DNA from: Bradyrhizobium sediminis
GTDB taxonomy: Bacteria > Pseudomonadota > Alphaproteobacteria > Rhizobiales > Xanthobacteraceae
DNA: 64,000 nt
Direction: 5' to 3'
NCBI RefSeq assembly: GCF_018736085.1
Contig: NZ_CP076134.1
Coordinates: 2,552,501 to 2,616,500 of the forward strand
Shown here: in pieces, positions 9,503 to 18,249 of the stretch
Layout of the letters: the number at the start of each line of letters is the position of its first letter
How positions within the stretch are numbered: the stretch's first letter is position 1
Position numbers and translations under genes: made by a program
The notes under the pieces: generated by a model
What the model saw: only the letters and a program-made list of their open reading frames with translations
Database searches by the model: none
What the model was told of the DNA's origin: nothing

Positions 9503-10138
9503 ATGAACGCCATCTATTTCGATCTCGACGGGACGCTGACGGATCCAAAACCCGGAATTACCCGTTCGATCCAATATGCTCTCGCCAGGCTCGATCGGGC
9601 GGTTCCGGCGGAAGATGAATTGACCTGGTGCATCGGCCCGCCGCTGCATGCCAGCCTGAAAAAGCTGCTCGGCGCCGACGATCTGGCCGACAGGGCGCTG
9701 TCGCTTTATCGTGAGCGGTTCGCCGACATCGGTATCTTCGAAAACCACGTCTATCCCGGCATCGAGGACACCTTGTCCGCGCTGGCCCGGTCGGGCCGGC
9801 GCCTGTTTGTGGCGACCAGCAAAGCCAACATCTATGCCGAGCGCATTATCGATCACTTCAAATTGCGGGTCTATTTCGAACGCGTTTTCGGTGCCGAACT
9901 GGATGGCACGCGTTCCGACAAGACTGACCTGTTGGGCCATGCCCTGCAGTCCATGCGCATCGACCCGTCTCAGGCCATGATGATCGGAGACCGCAGCTAC
10001 GACATGGTTGGCGCGAGAAACAACGGAATGACCGCCGTCGGCGTCCTCTACGGCTACGGCAGTGAAGCGGAACTGCGCGATGCGGGAGCGCATCATGTTT
10101 GCGCCACGCCCCGGGGATTGCTCAATCACACCGGTTAA
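9503..10138 (+). CDS. HAD family hydrolase, phosphoglycolate phosphatase-like
   Basis: A 211-residue HAD-superfamily phosphatase. Motif I is FDLDGTLTD near the N-terminus, a helical cap follows (residues about 15-90), motif II is in LFVATSK, the conserved lysine lies in RSDKTDLL, and motif IV is IGDRSYDMVGARNNG. The layout is that of subclass IA enzymes such as Gph. The start at 9503 gives the normal N-terminus and follows a GGGCAGG-like site. Substrate unknown. Confidence 0.85.
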   Translation: MNAIYFDLDGTLTDPKPGITRSIQYALARLDRAVPAEDELTWCIGPPLHASLKKLLGADDLADRALSLYRERFADIGIFENHVYPGIEDTLSALARSGRRLFVATSKANIYAERIIDHFKLRVYFERVFGAELDGTRSDKTDLLGHALQSMRIDPSQAMMIGDRSYDMVGARNNGMTAVGVLYGYGSEAELRDAGAHHVCATPRGLLNHTG

Positions 10139-10374
10139 TCGAGCCCCTTCGGGGCGACGTTCAAGAAGGCCCTTTGTCTCGATACGGGATTTTGCCTGTT
10201 TGTCTGCCCTGCGACGGGGCCGGATCGGATATTAAATCCCGTTCCAAGGCGGATTTCGGTCTCATAAACCGTTGCCTCCGTTGAGTTTTGCTGTACGACG
10301 GGGAATTGTTACCGCCGCCCCCGCATGCCAGATTGCGGGTGAGGATCCCGCCCAAAGGTTGCAAGCAAGAAAAC

Positions 10375-12390
10375 ATGTTCAAACGAATTCTGATCGCCAA
10401 CCGCGGCGAGATCGCCTGCCGGATCATCAAGACCGCCCGCCGTATGGGGATCGATACGGTCGCGGTCTATTCCGAGGCCGACCGGGACGCGCTGCATGTG
10501 GAAATGGCGGACGATGCCGTATTGATCGGATCACCGGCGGCGGCCGAAAGCTACCTCGTGATGGAGAAGATCATCGAGGCCTGTCGCAAGTCCGGCGCCG
10601 AGGCCGTGCATCCCGGCTACGGGTTCCTGTCGGAGCGAGAATCCTTCCCGCGGGCGCTCAGCGAGGCCGGGATCGTCTTCATCGGTCCCAATGCCGGCGC
10701 GATCGCCGCGATGGGCGACAAGATCGAGTCCAAGAAGGCGGCTGCCAAGGCCGACGTCTCGACGGTACCCGGTTTCCTCGGCGTCATCGAGGACGAAAAG
10801 CATGCGGTGAAGATCGCCGACGCCATCGGCTATCCCGTGATGATCAAGGCTTCCGCCGGCGGCGGTGGCAAGGGCATGCGGATCGCACATTCGACGTCGG
10901 AAGTCGCCGAAGGTTTCGGGCTCGCGAAGGCGGAAGCCAAATCGTCGTTCGGCGACGACCGCGTGTTCATCGAGAAATTCATCGTCGATCCCCGCCACAT
11001 CGAAATCCAGGTGTTAGGGGATAAGCACGGCAACGTGGTCTATCTCGGCGAGCGCGAGTGTTCGATCCAGCGCCGCAATCAGAAGGTGATCGAGGAAGCG
11101 CCGTCGCCGCTACTGGACGAGACCACCCGCCGCCAGATGGGCGAGCAGGCGGTCGCGCTCGCCAAAGCGGTGAACTACGATTCCGCCGGCACCGTCGAAT
11201 TCGTCGCCGGGCAGGACAAGAGCTTCTACTTCCTGGAGATGAACACGCGGCTGCAGGTCGAGCATCCCGTGACCGAATTGGTCACCGGCATCGATCTGGT
11301 CGAGCAGATGATCCGGGTGGCGGCGGGCGAAAAACTGTCGCTGGCGCAAAAGGACGTCACGCTGACTGGGTGGGCGGTCGAATCGCGGGTCTATGCGGAA
11401 GACCCGTTCCGCAACTTCCTGCCCTCGATCGGGCGGCTGGTGAAATACCGTCCGCCGATCGAGAGCTCGATCGACGGCATCACTGTCCGCAACGATACCG
11501 GCGTGCAGGAAGGCGGCGAGATCTCGATCTTCTACGATCCGATGATCGCCAAGCTGGTGACGCACGCGCCATCGCGCGCCGCCGCCATCGAGGCGCAGTC
11601 GACCGCGCTCGATTCATTTTACGTCGAGGGCATTCGGCACAACATTCCGTTCCTGTCGGCGCTGATGAATCATCCGCGCTGGCGCGGCGGCAAGCTTTCC
11701 ACCGGCTTCATCGCTGAGGAATTTCCGAAGGGTTTTGCGGTTCGCGTGCCCGAAGGCGAGATCGCCCGCAGGCTGGCCGCGGTCGGCGCCGCCATCGACC
11801 ATGTGCTCGGCGAGCGCAAGCGGCAGATTTCCGGCCAGCTGACCGGCCGGCTGGTGCAGCGCGAGCGCCGCCGCGCGGTCTGGCTCGACCGCAACGAGAT
11901 CGCGCTCGATATCGTCCGCGAAGCCAGCGGTATCGTGGTGCGCTTCGTCGATGCCGACGGCACACCGCGCAATCCGCATCATCTGGTCTCGCCGTGGACG
12001 CCGGGCGATCCGGTTTGGCAGGGCACCATCGACGGCCATCTGGTGGCGATGCAGGTGCGCCCGATCCCCAACGGCATCCGCCTCGCGCATCAGGGGTTCG
12101 AGGTCGCGGTCAATGTCTTCACCGAATCCGAGGCGACGGCGGCGCGGCTGATGCCGATTGCGACCGCATCCGATACCGGCAAGAAACTGCTGTGTCCGAT
12201 GCCAGGACTGGTGGTGTCGATCGCGGTGGCCGAAGGCCAGGAAGTCAAGGCCGGCGAAACATTGGCCGTGGTGGAAGCGATGAAGATGCAGAACGTGCTG
12301 CGCGCTGAGCGCGACGGCACGGTCAAGAAGATCCACGCCGCCGCCGGCGCCACGCTGGCGGTGGATGCGCTGATCCTGGAATTCTCCTGA
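10375..12390 (+). CDS. pccA: Propionyl-CoA carboxylase alpha subunit (biotin carboxylase and biotin carrier)
   Basis: A 671-residue protein with three parts: an ATP-grasp biotin carboxylase (residues 1-450, with NRGEIACRI, SAGGGGKGMRIA, FLEMNTRLQVEHPVTE), a middle domain of the kind that binds the beta subunit in propionyl-CoA carboxylases, and a C-terminal biotinyl domain with EAMKMQN, where K637 is 35 residues from the end as is canonical. With the beta subunit it makes methylmalonyl-CoA from propionyl-CoA. No pccB lies within the window. The start at 10375 is chosen because MFKRILIANRGE is the universal N-terminus. Acetyl-CoA or methylcrotonyl-CoA carboxylase is less likely given the middle domain. 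Confidence 0.9.
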   Translation: MFKRILIANRGEIACRIIKTARRMGIDTVAVYSEADRDALHVEMADDAVLIGSPAAAESYLVMEKIIEACRKSGAEAVHPGYGFLSERESFPRALSEAGIVFIGPNAGAIAAMGDKIESKKAAAKADVSTVPGFLGVIEDEKHAVKIADAIGYPVMIKASAGGGGKGMRIAHSTSEVAEGFGLAKAEAKSSFGDDRVFIEKFIVDPRHIEIQVLGDKHGNVVYLGERECSIQRRNQKVIEEAPSPLLDETTRRQMGEQAVALAKAVNYDSAGTVEFVAGQDKSFYFLEMNTRLQVEHPVTELVTGIDLVEQMIRVAAGEKLSLAQKDVTLTGWAVESRVYAEDPFRNFLPSIGRLVKYRPPIESSIDGITVRNDTGVQEGGEISIFYDPMIAKLVTHAPSRAAAIEAQSTALDSFYVEGIRHNIPFLSALMNHPRWRGGKLSTGFIAEEFPKGFAVRVPEGEIARRLAAVGAAIDHVLGERKRQISGQLTGRLVQRERRRAVWLDRNEIALDIVREASGIVVRFVDADGTPRNPHHLVSPWTPGDPVWQGTIDGHLVAMQVRPIPNGIRLAHQGFEVAVNVFTESEATAARLMPIATASDTGKKLLCPMPGLVVSIAVAEGQEVKAGETLAVVEAMKMQNVLRAERDGTVKKIHAAAGATLAVDALILEFS

Positions 12391-12394
12391 TGCC

Positions 12395-12553
12395 GTCATT
12401 CCGGGGCGATGCCAACGGATCGCGCGAATGCGCGCCCGATGACAGGCTCCGCGTCGAACTACGATGTGCAATTGCACATCGGAGAATCTCGAGATTCCCC
12501 GGTGCGCAATTGCGCACCTGGGGTCTGGTGCTTGCGCACCATCCCGGAATGAC
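12395..12553. repeat. Interspersed palindromic repeat (GTCATTCCGG family, long form)
   Basis: Terminal arms GTCATTCCGG (12395-12404) and CCGGAATGAC (12544-12553) enclose about 140 bp made of smaller dyads such as GTGCGCAATTGCGCAC. The arms are identical to those at 6430-6470. It fills the gap between pccA and the next gene. Confidence 0.75.
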
Positions 12554-12574
12554 GAAGTTCAATAGAGGTGACAA

Positions 12575-13456
12575 ATGGCCTTCCGGAAGCGCCGCGAAGC
12601 TTTGCGCTCGATCCTGTCGGGATCGGCGTGCATCCGCCCCGGCTCGGTCTATGACGCGGTTTCGATCCGTATCGCTGAGGACCTCGGTTTCGAGCTCGGC
12701 ATGTTCGGCGGTTCGGTGGCTTCGCTCGCGGTGTTAGGGGATCCCGACATCGCGCTGATTACGCTGACCGAACTGGCCGAACAGATGCGCCGGATGTCGC
12801 GCGCGGCAAGCTTGCCGGTGCTGGTCGATGCCGACCATGGCTACGGTAACGCGCTCAATGTCCGACGCACGGTGCAGGAACTGGAGGCAGCGGGCGCCGC
12901 CGGCCTCACCATCGAGGATACCCTGCTGCCGCAGGCTTGCGGGGAGACGAAAACTCAGCTGATTTCGCTGGAGGAGGGCGTCGGCAAGATGAAGGCGGCG
13001 CTGGACGGGCGCGGCGATCCCTCACTCGTCATCATGGGGCGCACCGGGGCGGTGTCGGTGACCTCGATCGAGGATGCGATCGCGCGCGCCCGGGCCTATG
13101 AGGCGACCGGCGTCGATGCCTTGTTCTTCACGGGGGTGAATACGCGGGGCGAACTGGAAGCCATCGCAGCCGCCACCCGGCTACCAATCGTGCTGGGCGG
13201 CGCGCCCGAGGAGATGACCGAGCCCGCTTACCTCGCGGGCCAAAGGGTGCGGATCGCCCTGCAAGGCCATGCGCCGTTCGCCGCCGCTACGTTAGCTGTT
13301 TACGAGACGCTTAAAGCGTTGCGCGAGGGCCAGTCGCCCAAGGCCTTGAAAGGCCTTGCCTCGTCCGGACTAACCGGCCGCGTCATGCGTGAGGCGGATG
13401 TAAAGGCGCGCAGCGCCGAATTCCTGGGTCTCAAGAACTTGGGGCTCAAGAATTAG
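12575..13456 (+). CDS. Oxaloacetate decarboxylase of the isocitrate lyase/PEP mutase superfamily
   Basis: A 293-residue TIM-barrel enzyme. The metal-binding segment VDADHGYGNA, the GLTIEDT strand and the late RIALQGHAPFAAAT segment match the PA4872-type oxaloacetate decarboxylases (EC 4.1.1.112); the histidine in the last motif fits the residue that distinguishes these from true isocitrate lyases. It follows a GAGGTG ribosome binding site. The C-terminus carries a small tandem duplication (GLKNLGLKN). Its stop codon abuts the start of acyP, so the two are probably translationally coupled. Another lyase activity in this superfamily cannot be excluded. Confidence 0.83.
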   Translation: MAFRKRREALRSILSGSACIRPGSVYDAVSIRIAEDLGFELGMFGGSVASLAVLGDPDIALITLTELAEQMRRMSRAASLPVLVDADHGYGNALNVRRTVQELEAAGAAGLTIEDTLLPQACGETKTQLISLEEGVGKMKAALDGRGDPSLVIMGRTGAVSVTSIEDAIARARAYEATGVDALFFTGVNTRGELEAIAAATRLPIVLGGAPEEMTEPAYLAGQRVRIALQGHAPFAAATLAVYETLKALREGQSPKALKGLASSGLTGRVMREADVKARSAEFLGLKNLGLKN

Positions 13457-13759
13457 ATGAGCGGCGCGATCCGTCAGGTGACGGTGCGGGGCCGGGTGCA
13501 GGGGGTCGGTTATCGGGCCTGGGTCGAGCACCGGGCGAGGGGGGTGCAAAGTCTGGAGGGATGGGTGCGCAACCGCAGGGACGGCAGCGTCGAGGCGCTG
13601 TTTGCCGGGCCGGCGGATGTCGTGGCGGATTTGATCGCAGCATGCCGGCGTGGTCCGTCATCGGCGCGCGTCGAGTCCGTGACGGAAGAACCCGCCGGTT
13701 CCGACGCGCTGAATTTGCGGCGGCCGGGCGAGCGGTTTTCGGTGCTGCCGACGATCTAG
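13457..13759 (+). CDS. acyP: Acylphosphatase
   Basis: A 100-residue protein of standard acylphosphatase size. The motif [13 protein letters not shown] provides the phosphate-binding loop and catalytic arginine, and [15 protein letters not shown] contains the conserved asparagine. It hydrolyses carboxyl-phosphate bonds. The ATG directly follows the TAG of the upstream decarboxylase gene, without any gap, and the DUF3147 gene follows 12 bp later, forming a three-gene transcription unit. Confidence 0.92.
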   Translation: MSGAIRQVTVRGRVQGVGYRAWVEHRARGVQSLEGWVRNRRDGSVEALFAGPADVVADLIAACRRGPSSARVESVTEEPAGSDALNLRRPGERFSVLPTI

Positions 13760-13771
13760 GATAGGTCACGC

Positions 13772-14122
13772 ATGACGTACTTCATTGTCAAATGCCTGTT
13801 GTCGGGACTGATCGTCGCGATTGTTTCCGAAGTGGCAAGGCGCAGTCCTGCTCTCGGCGCGCTGGTCGTGTCACTGCCTTTGGTGTCCTTGCTGGGTATC
13901 CTTTGGCTCTGGCGCGATACCGGAGATATCGAGCGCATTGCCGATCATGCCCAGTCGACCTTTTGGTATGTGCTGCCATCGCTTCCGATGTTCCTGGTGT
14001 TGCCTGCGATGCTGCGGGCCGGTGTGGGCTTTTGGCCGAGCATTGGCGCAAGCTGCGTGCTGACGATGGCGCTGTACCTCGTCACCGCATGGGCTCTGTC
14101 CAAGTCCGGGATCAGTCTCTGA
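13772..14122 (+). CDS. DUF3147 family membrane protein
   Basis: A 116-residue integral membrane protein with about four helices. The segment RRSPALGALVVSLPLVSLLGILWLW is typical of DUF3147, as is the following short loop DTGDIERIA. Function is unknown. It lies 12 bp downstream of acyP and is probably the last gene of that unit. Confidence 0.8.
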   Translation: MTYFIVKCLLSGLIVAIVSEVARRSPALGALVVSLPLVSLLGILWLWRDTGDIERIADHAQSTFWYVLPSLPMFLVLPAMLRAGVGFWPSIGASCVLTMALYLVTAWALSKSGISL

Positions 14123-14182
14123 CGTCAGGTCGAACCGCTAGACCGCCGTGGCTGTGTGCTATCGAAACATGGAAGCCGATCC

Positions 14183-14884
14183 ATGCTGCCCTTTACGCCC
14201 GAGCAATTCCTCATCGTGTTCGTGAACTACAATCATGCGATCTGGCCGATCCAGATCGCAGCCTATCTGCTCGGCGGCATCGCGGTCACATCGCTGTTCC
14301 TGACAACACCGGCGTCAGATCGCGTTATCGCCGGTATTCTGGCGGCGATGTGGCTGTGGACCGGATTTTTCTATCACGGGATTTGGTTCGCCGTGATCAA
14401 CAAGGCCGCCTATGTCTTTGCCGCGCTGTTCATGGTCCAGGGCTGCTATTTCATCTATGCCGGCGTGTATCGCCATCAACTTCGTTTCGGCCTGCGCCGC
14501 GGCCTGGCGGCTTGGGCGGGTGCGGCGTTCGTGGCCTACGCCGCCGCCGTCTATCCATTGATCGGCGTGGCGACAGGCCATCCTTATCCTGCGATGCCGA
14601 TGTTTGGCGTCACGCCGTGCCCGGTGACGATCTTCACCTTCGGGATGCTGCTGCTGACGGTGGGTCCGGTACTGCGCGGGCTTCTCGTTATTCCCGTTGT
14701 CTGGTCGTTGATCGGCGGCAGCGCCGCCATCCTTCTCAACGTGCCGCAAGACTGGCTTCTCCTGCTCAGCGGCTGCATCGCGGTGCCTCTGATGGTGGTC
14801 TGCGACCGGCGGGCGATACAGGGTGTCATACCAACGGCCCGAAACTTTGACTCATTTGGGATTCCCAAATCAGTGAAACTCTGA
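14183..14884 (+). CDS. DUF6064-like membrane protein with IS-derived C-terminus
   Basis: A multi-helix membrane protein whose N-terminus MLPFTPEQFLIVFVNYNHA and GVTPCPVTIFTFGMLLL segment fit the DUF6064 family. The start at 14183 has GGAAG upstream; an ATG at 14156 is in frame. The first 216 codons are chromosomal and the last 17 (from 14831 to the stop at 14882-14884) are read from the left end of the inserted IS630 element, so the native C-terminus has been replaced. The DUF6064 core seems complete, and the product may still fold. The joined empty-site sequence has no early stop in this frame, so the original end cannot be recovered. Confidence 0.7.
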   Translation: MLPFTPEQFLIVFVNYNHAIWPIQIAAYLLGGIAVTSLFLTTPASDRVIAGILAAMWLWTGFFYHGIWFAVINKAAYVFAALFMVQGCYFIYAGVYRHQLRFGLRRGLAAWAGAAFVAYAAAVYPLIGVATGHPYPAMPMFGVTPCPVTIFTFGMLLLTVGPVLRGLLVIPVVWSLIGGSAAILLNVPQDWLLLLSGCIAVPLMVVCDRRAIQGVIPTARNFDSFGIPKSVKL

Positions 14885-15992
14885 CTCGATGCTTGCTTTT
14901 GAGAGGAGCGGCCTCGATGGGAGCGGCGGTATCGATCACCCGACTTGATCTGACGGCTTCGGAGCTTCGCAAGGCGGCGAGCGGGGAGAAGAATAGTGCC
15001 GCGGCGCGTCGGATACTTGCGCTTGCGCTGGTTCTCGATGGCCTGGACCGCAAAACGGCGGCCGAAACCTGCGGTATGGACCGTCAGACCTTGCGGGACT
15101 GGGTGCACCGTTACAACGCCGCGGGACTGGCCGGGCTTCGCAATCTCAAGTCGCCAGGTCCCGGATCAAAACTCACGGCGCGGCAGCAGGCCGAATTGGC
15201 CGAGCTTGTCGAGGCCGGCCCCGACCCTGCGGTGCACGGGGTAGTGCGTTGGCGGCGGGTCGATCTGCGCGACGAATTGCAGCGGCGCTTCGGTGTTGCG
15301 CTCCACGAGCGTTCGATCGGGAAGGTTCTGGCCAAGCTCGGCTACCGCAAACTGTCGGTAAGGCCCCGCCACCCACAGGCTGACGAAGAAGCCCAGGAGA
15401 CGTTTAAAAAAAATTCGCCGCGACAGTCACGGCGCAAATCCCCGACCGTGCCAAAGGCAAGCCGATCGAAATCTGGTTCCAGGATGAGGCCCGGATCGGC
15501 CAGCAGGGCACGCTGACCCGCGTCTGGGCCAAGCGTGGAACGAGGCCCCGCGCGCCGCACGACCAACGCTACGACTGGGTCTACCTGTTCGGCGCGGCCT
15601 GTCCGCAACGTCGCGTCGCAGCAGGGCTGGTCATGCCGGCGGCGAACGCCGAGACCATGTCGCTGCATCTGACTGCGATTGGCCGCAAGGTGGCGGCAGG
15701 TAGCCACGCCGCTCTCGTCCTCGATGGCGCCGGCTATCACATCGCTGCCGCGCTCACGATCCCCGACAACATCACTCTCGTGCGGCTGCCACCATACGCC
15801 CCTGAACTCAATCCGATCGAAAACGTCTGGGAATATCTGCGCGGCAACAAACTCGCGATCACCGTCTTCGACGATTACGACGATATCGTTGATAAAACCT
15901 GCGGTGCATGGAACTTCTTTGAACAAGATCCAAAGCGCATCGCATCAATCACAACCCGAACATGGGCAACAGTCAATGTTTAGGGCCGTTGG
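14831..15992 (+). mobile_element. IS630 family insertion sequence, apparently intact
   Basis: Terminal inverted repeats match over about 20 bp. The left end reads CCAACGGCCCGAAACTTTGA and the reverse complement of the right end reads CCAACGGCCCTAAACATTGA. The target TA dinucleotide is present on both sides (14829-14830 and 15993-15994), the usual duplication for IS630/Tc1-mariner elements. Length is 1162 bp. A perfect palindrome (ATTTGGGA, T, TCCCAAAT at 14854-14870) lies just inside the left end and may affect transposase transcription. It is inserted near the end of the DUF6064 gene, upstream of lipB. Confidence 0.92.
14893..15983 (+). CDS. IS630 family transposase (two frames joined by a -1 frameshift)
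   Basis: The first frame (14893-15516) encodes the helix-turn-helix part (CGMDRQTLRDWVHRYN and winged-helix segment SIGKVLAKLGYRKLSVRP). At 15403-15413 a TTT followed by eight A residues allows a -1 slip; the shifted frame then reads on to 15983 and contains the catalytic triad: D in WFQDEARIG, D in LVLDGAGYH, and E in LPPYAPELNPIENVW. This split with an A-tract is common in IS630 elements and probably programmed rather than a mutation. All catalytic residues are present, so the element may be active. A start at 14917 (MGAAVSITRLD) is also possible. Confidence 0.88.
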
Positions 15993-16084
15993 TATCAGAA
16001 CAGCCTGAACCTCGATTGCGCGGCATGATTCCAGACGATGCCCGGGGATCGCGGATTGACAGTGCCGATGGTGTCGCCGGGCTG

Positions 16085-16813
16085 TTAGATGGTCGCTTCC
16101 GGCATGGGCGCCTCCACCGATCCAAACACCTCGGCGAAGGCCTGCCGGAGCGCGATGTCGACATCCGCCATGCTTGCGAGATGGCCGAGATCGGCAAGGC
16201 TGGTGACGCCGTAGCGCGGATCGGCGATGCCGCAGGGCACTATGGCCTGGAAATGGGTCAGGTCGGGTTCCACGTTGATCGCGATGCCGTGGAACGACAC
16301 CCAGCGCCGCAGCCGCACCCCGATGGCGGCGATCTTGTCTTCATGTCCTGGGCCCTTGTCCGGCCGCTTGACCCAGACCCCGACCCGGTCCTCGCGGCGC
16401 TCGCCGCGCACGTTGAAGGCCGCAAGCGTCCGGATGATCCATTGCTCGAGGCCCGCGACATAGGCTCGCACGTCGGGCCGCCGTCGTTTCAGGTCGAGCA
16501 TCACATAAGCCACCCGCTGGCCGGGGCCGTGATAGGTGAGCTGGCCGCCGCGCCCGGTGGCGAACAGCGGAAAACGGGGGTCGAGCAGGTCGGCATCCCG
16601 GCCGCTGGTTCCGGAGGTGTAGAGCGGGGGGTGTTCCAGCAGCCAGACCAGTTCGGGGGCCTCATGGGCCGCAATCGCCGCGACTCGCGCCTCCATGGCC
16701 GCCACGGCCTCCGGATACGGCACCGGCACGTCCGAGATCAGCCATTCGACCGCGCCCGCGCCGGAAGGGCCCGCAAACGGCGTCAAATCGAGGTTTTGGC
16801 GGTCATTAACCAT
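16085..16813 (-). CDS. lipB: Octanoyltransferase LipB
   Basis: A 242-residue enzyme that moves octanoyl from acyl carrier protein to lipoyl-domain proteins, the first step of lipoate synthesis. Signature segments are [19 protein letters not shown], the lysine-containing [17 protein letters not shown], and [16 protein letters not shown] with the catalytic cysteine. Size and order are normal. No lipA is adjacent. It is transcribed towards the IS630 element. Confidence 0.93.
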   Translation of the reverse strand: MVNDRQNLDLTPFAGPSGAGAVEWLISDVPVPYPEAVAAMEARVAAIAAHEAPELVWLLEHPPLYTSGTSGRDADLLDPRFPLFATGRGGQLTYHGPGQRVAYVMLDLKRRRPDVRAYVAGLEQWIIRTLAAFNVRGERREDRVGVWVKRPDKGPGHEDKIAAIGVRLRRWVSFHGIAINVEPDLTHFQAIVPCGIADPRYGVTSLADLGHLASMADVDIALRQAFAEVFGSVEAPMPEATI

Positions 16814-16880
16814 TGGCTAACCATAACGTGGTGATCTCAAAACCAGCAATTTTGCCTCTGTCAGTCAGTCCGGGTCGCCA

Positions 16881-17123
16881 GTGCCAACCCTCGATAAAGT
16901 CAGCGTCGACCTCATGGTGGTGCTCGGCACCACCACGATGCCCATCCATCAGGTAATGCGGCTCAGCCGTGGCGCCATCATCGAACTGGACGCCACCGAG
17001 GCGGACGAGGTCAAGATCCTCGCCAACAACCTGCCGATCGCCAGCGGCGTCGTGCTGGTCGACCGCAACCGGATCGCGGTGGAGGTCAAGCAGATGCTGC
17101 CGAAATCGCCGGGCACCCGGTAA
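16881..17123 (+). CDS. fliN: FliN-like flagellar motor switch (SpoA-domain) protein
   Basis: An 80-residue protein consisting of one SpoA domain: VDLMVVLGTTTMPIHQVMRL, then GAIIELDATEADEVKILANN and GVVLVDRNRIAVEV. This is the C-terminal domain of FliN, a C-ring component of the flagellar switch. The start is GTG. It is shorter than typical FliN and stands alone with no flagellar genes in the window, so it could be an orphan FliN paralogue rather than the main motor gene. It diverges from lipB across about 70 bp. Confidence 0.8.
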   Translation: MPTLDKVSVDLMVVLGTTTMPIHQVMRLSRGAIIELDATEADEVKILANNLPIASGVVLVDRNRIAVEVKQMLPKSPGTR

Positions 17124-17272
17124 GCCAGCCCTCCGGGCCAAGATTCCCCTGCATTTCCACAGCTTTCGGCCGGGCCCAATCACGCGCCGGCAGGCCTTGT
17201 CCCCCCACCATTGATTTGTTACATCCCGCGCCGTTGATCCGGTCTGGCGCGTCCTGCGCCGATCCCAACAAA

Positions 17273-17357
17273 GCGCTCGTGGCGGAATTGGTAGACGCGC
17301 TGCCTTGAGGTGGCAGTGAGTAACATCGTGGGGGTTCGAGTCCCTCCGAGCGCACCA
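17273..17357 (+). tRNA. tRNA-Leu (anticodon GAG)
   Basis: An 85-nt tRNA with acceptor stem GCGCTCG/CGAGCGC, an encoded CCA, a long variable arm as expected for leucine, anticodon stem CTGCC/GGCAG with loop TTGAGGT, and T-loop TTCGAGT. The anticodon GAG reads CUC codons. Confidence 0.95.
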
Positions 17358-17437
17358 TCAATCGACTTTGAAATGGCTGGGTTTCCACAGCTGGGCCGTT
17401 CCGATTTGGCCCGGGAACGGTCTGCCGCGTCCTTCCG

Positions 17438-18240
17438 TCAGATCAGAAGGTCGGTGACGCCGGTGATATGGACGTAAGAGGTCTGGGGCGTCACACCGCC
17501 ATGAAGGTCGTCGATCTCGAGCGTATAGGCCACCGTCACGACCTCAGTGTCTTCGAGATAATCGAACACTGTGGAATCCGCGGCAAAGTTGAGACCGAGC
17601 GAGCCGGGTGACGATCCCGTCGGTTCGACCACGGCTCCCGTTATCATCAGTGCGATCAACGCCGCATCGTCCATTGCAGCGAAGCCTCCCGTTACCCCGC
17701 TGGCCGAGACGTGGGTAATTTGAGCGGTGTGGCCATCCTGCAAATCCGCATCGGTGAACGTGACCGGAATGGCCGCCGTCAGCGGGCTCGTGTCGGTCTG
17801 CTCGATAAGATTCTGCGGCGCGATCGAATTGATGGTCACCGCGTCATTGGTGCCGGTGATGGTGACATCGATGGTTCGATCGATGGTGCCGCCATTGCCG
17901 TCGTCCAGCGTGATGTGAACTGCTCGATCCTGATCTCGTTCTCCGCGAGGTATTCCACCGCCGAGGCCGCGATGCTGTAATTCCAGCTCACCACGCCACC
18001 GAGGCCGGAGCCGGTGGTGTCCGTGGTCACGCTTGCGGTCACGTACCCAGCGCCCCGGGCGAGGCCACGATGGTCGGGCTGATGCTGTGGGTATCGGTGA
18101 GGTCGACATCGGTGAACGCGATCGTCCCGCTGTCGGACAGATCGCCGGCCGGGGTGACAGCCTCGATCACCGTGCTGGTCACGTCCGAGACCGCAACGCG
18201 CCGGGGGACGAACCCTGGCCGCCGAACGACCCAGAATCGA
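17438..18240 (-). pseudogene. VCBS-repeat adhesin, frameshifted C-terminal remnant
   Basis: Three minus-strand frames in succession give VCBS/cadherin-like repeats of a large surface protein. The first reads SDVTSTVIEAVTPAGDLSDS and FTDVDLTDTHSISPTIVAS, the second (from about 18050) GYVTASVTTDTTGSGLGGVV and SAVEYLAENEIRIEQF, and the third (from about 17920) VHITLDDGNGGTIDRTIDVT through to a stop at 17438. Two frameshifts and no start or secretion signal show that this is a fragment. Intact relatives are secreted adhesins of thousands of residues. It lies about 80 bp after tRNA-Leu. Confidence 0.8.
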
Positions 18241-18249
18241 ATTTTTCAA

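Noticed and set aside
15403..15413. The two transposase frames as a disabling mutation
   Set aside because: The T3A8 slippery run exactly at the frame change and the intact catalytic triad fit programmed -1 frameshifting known in IS630 elements.
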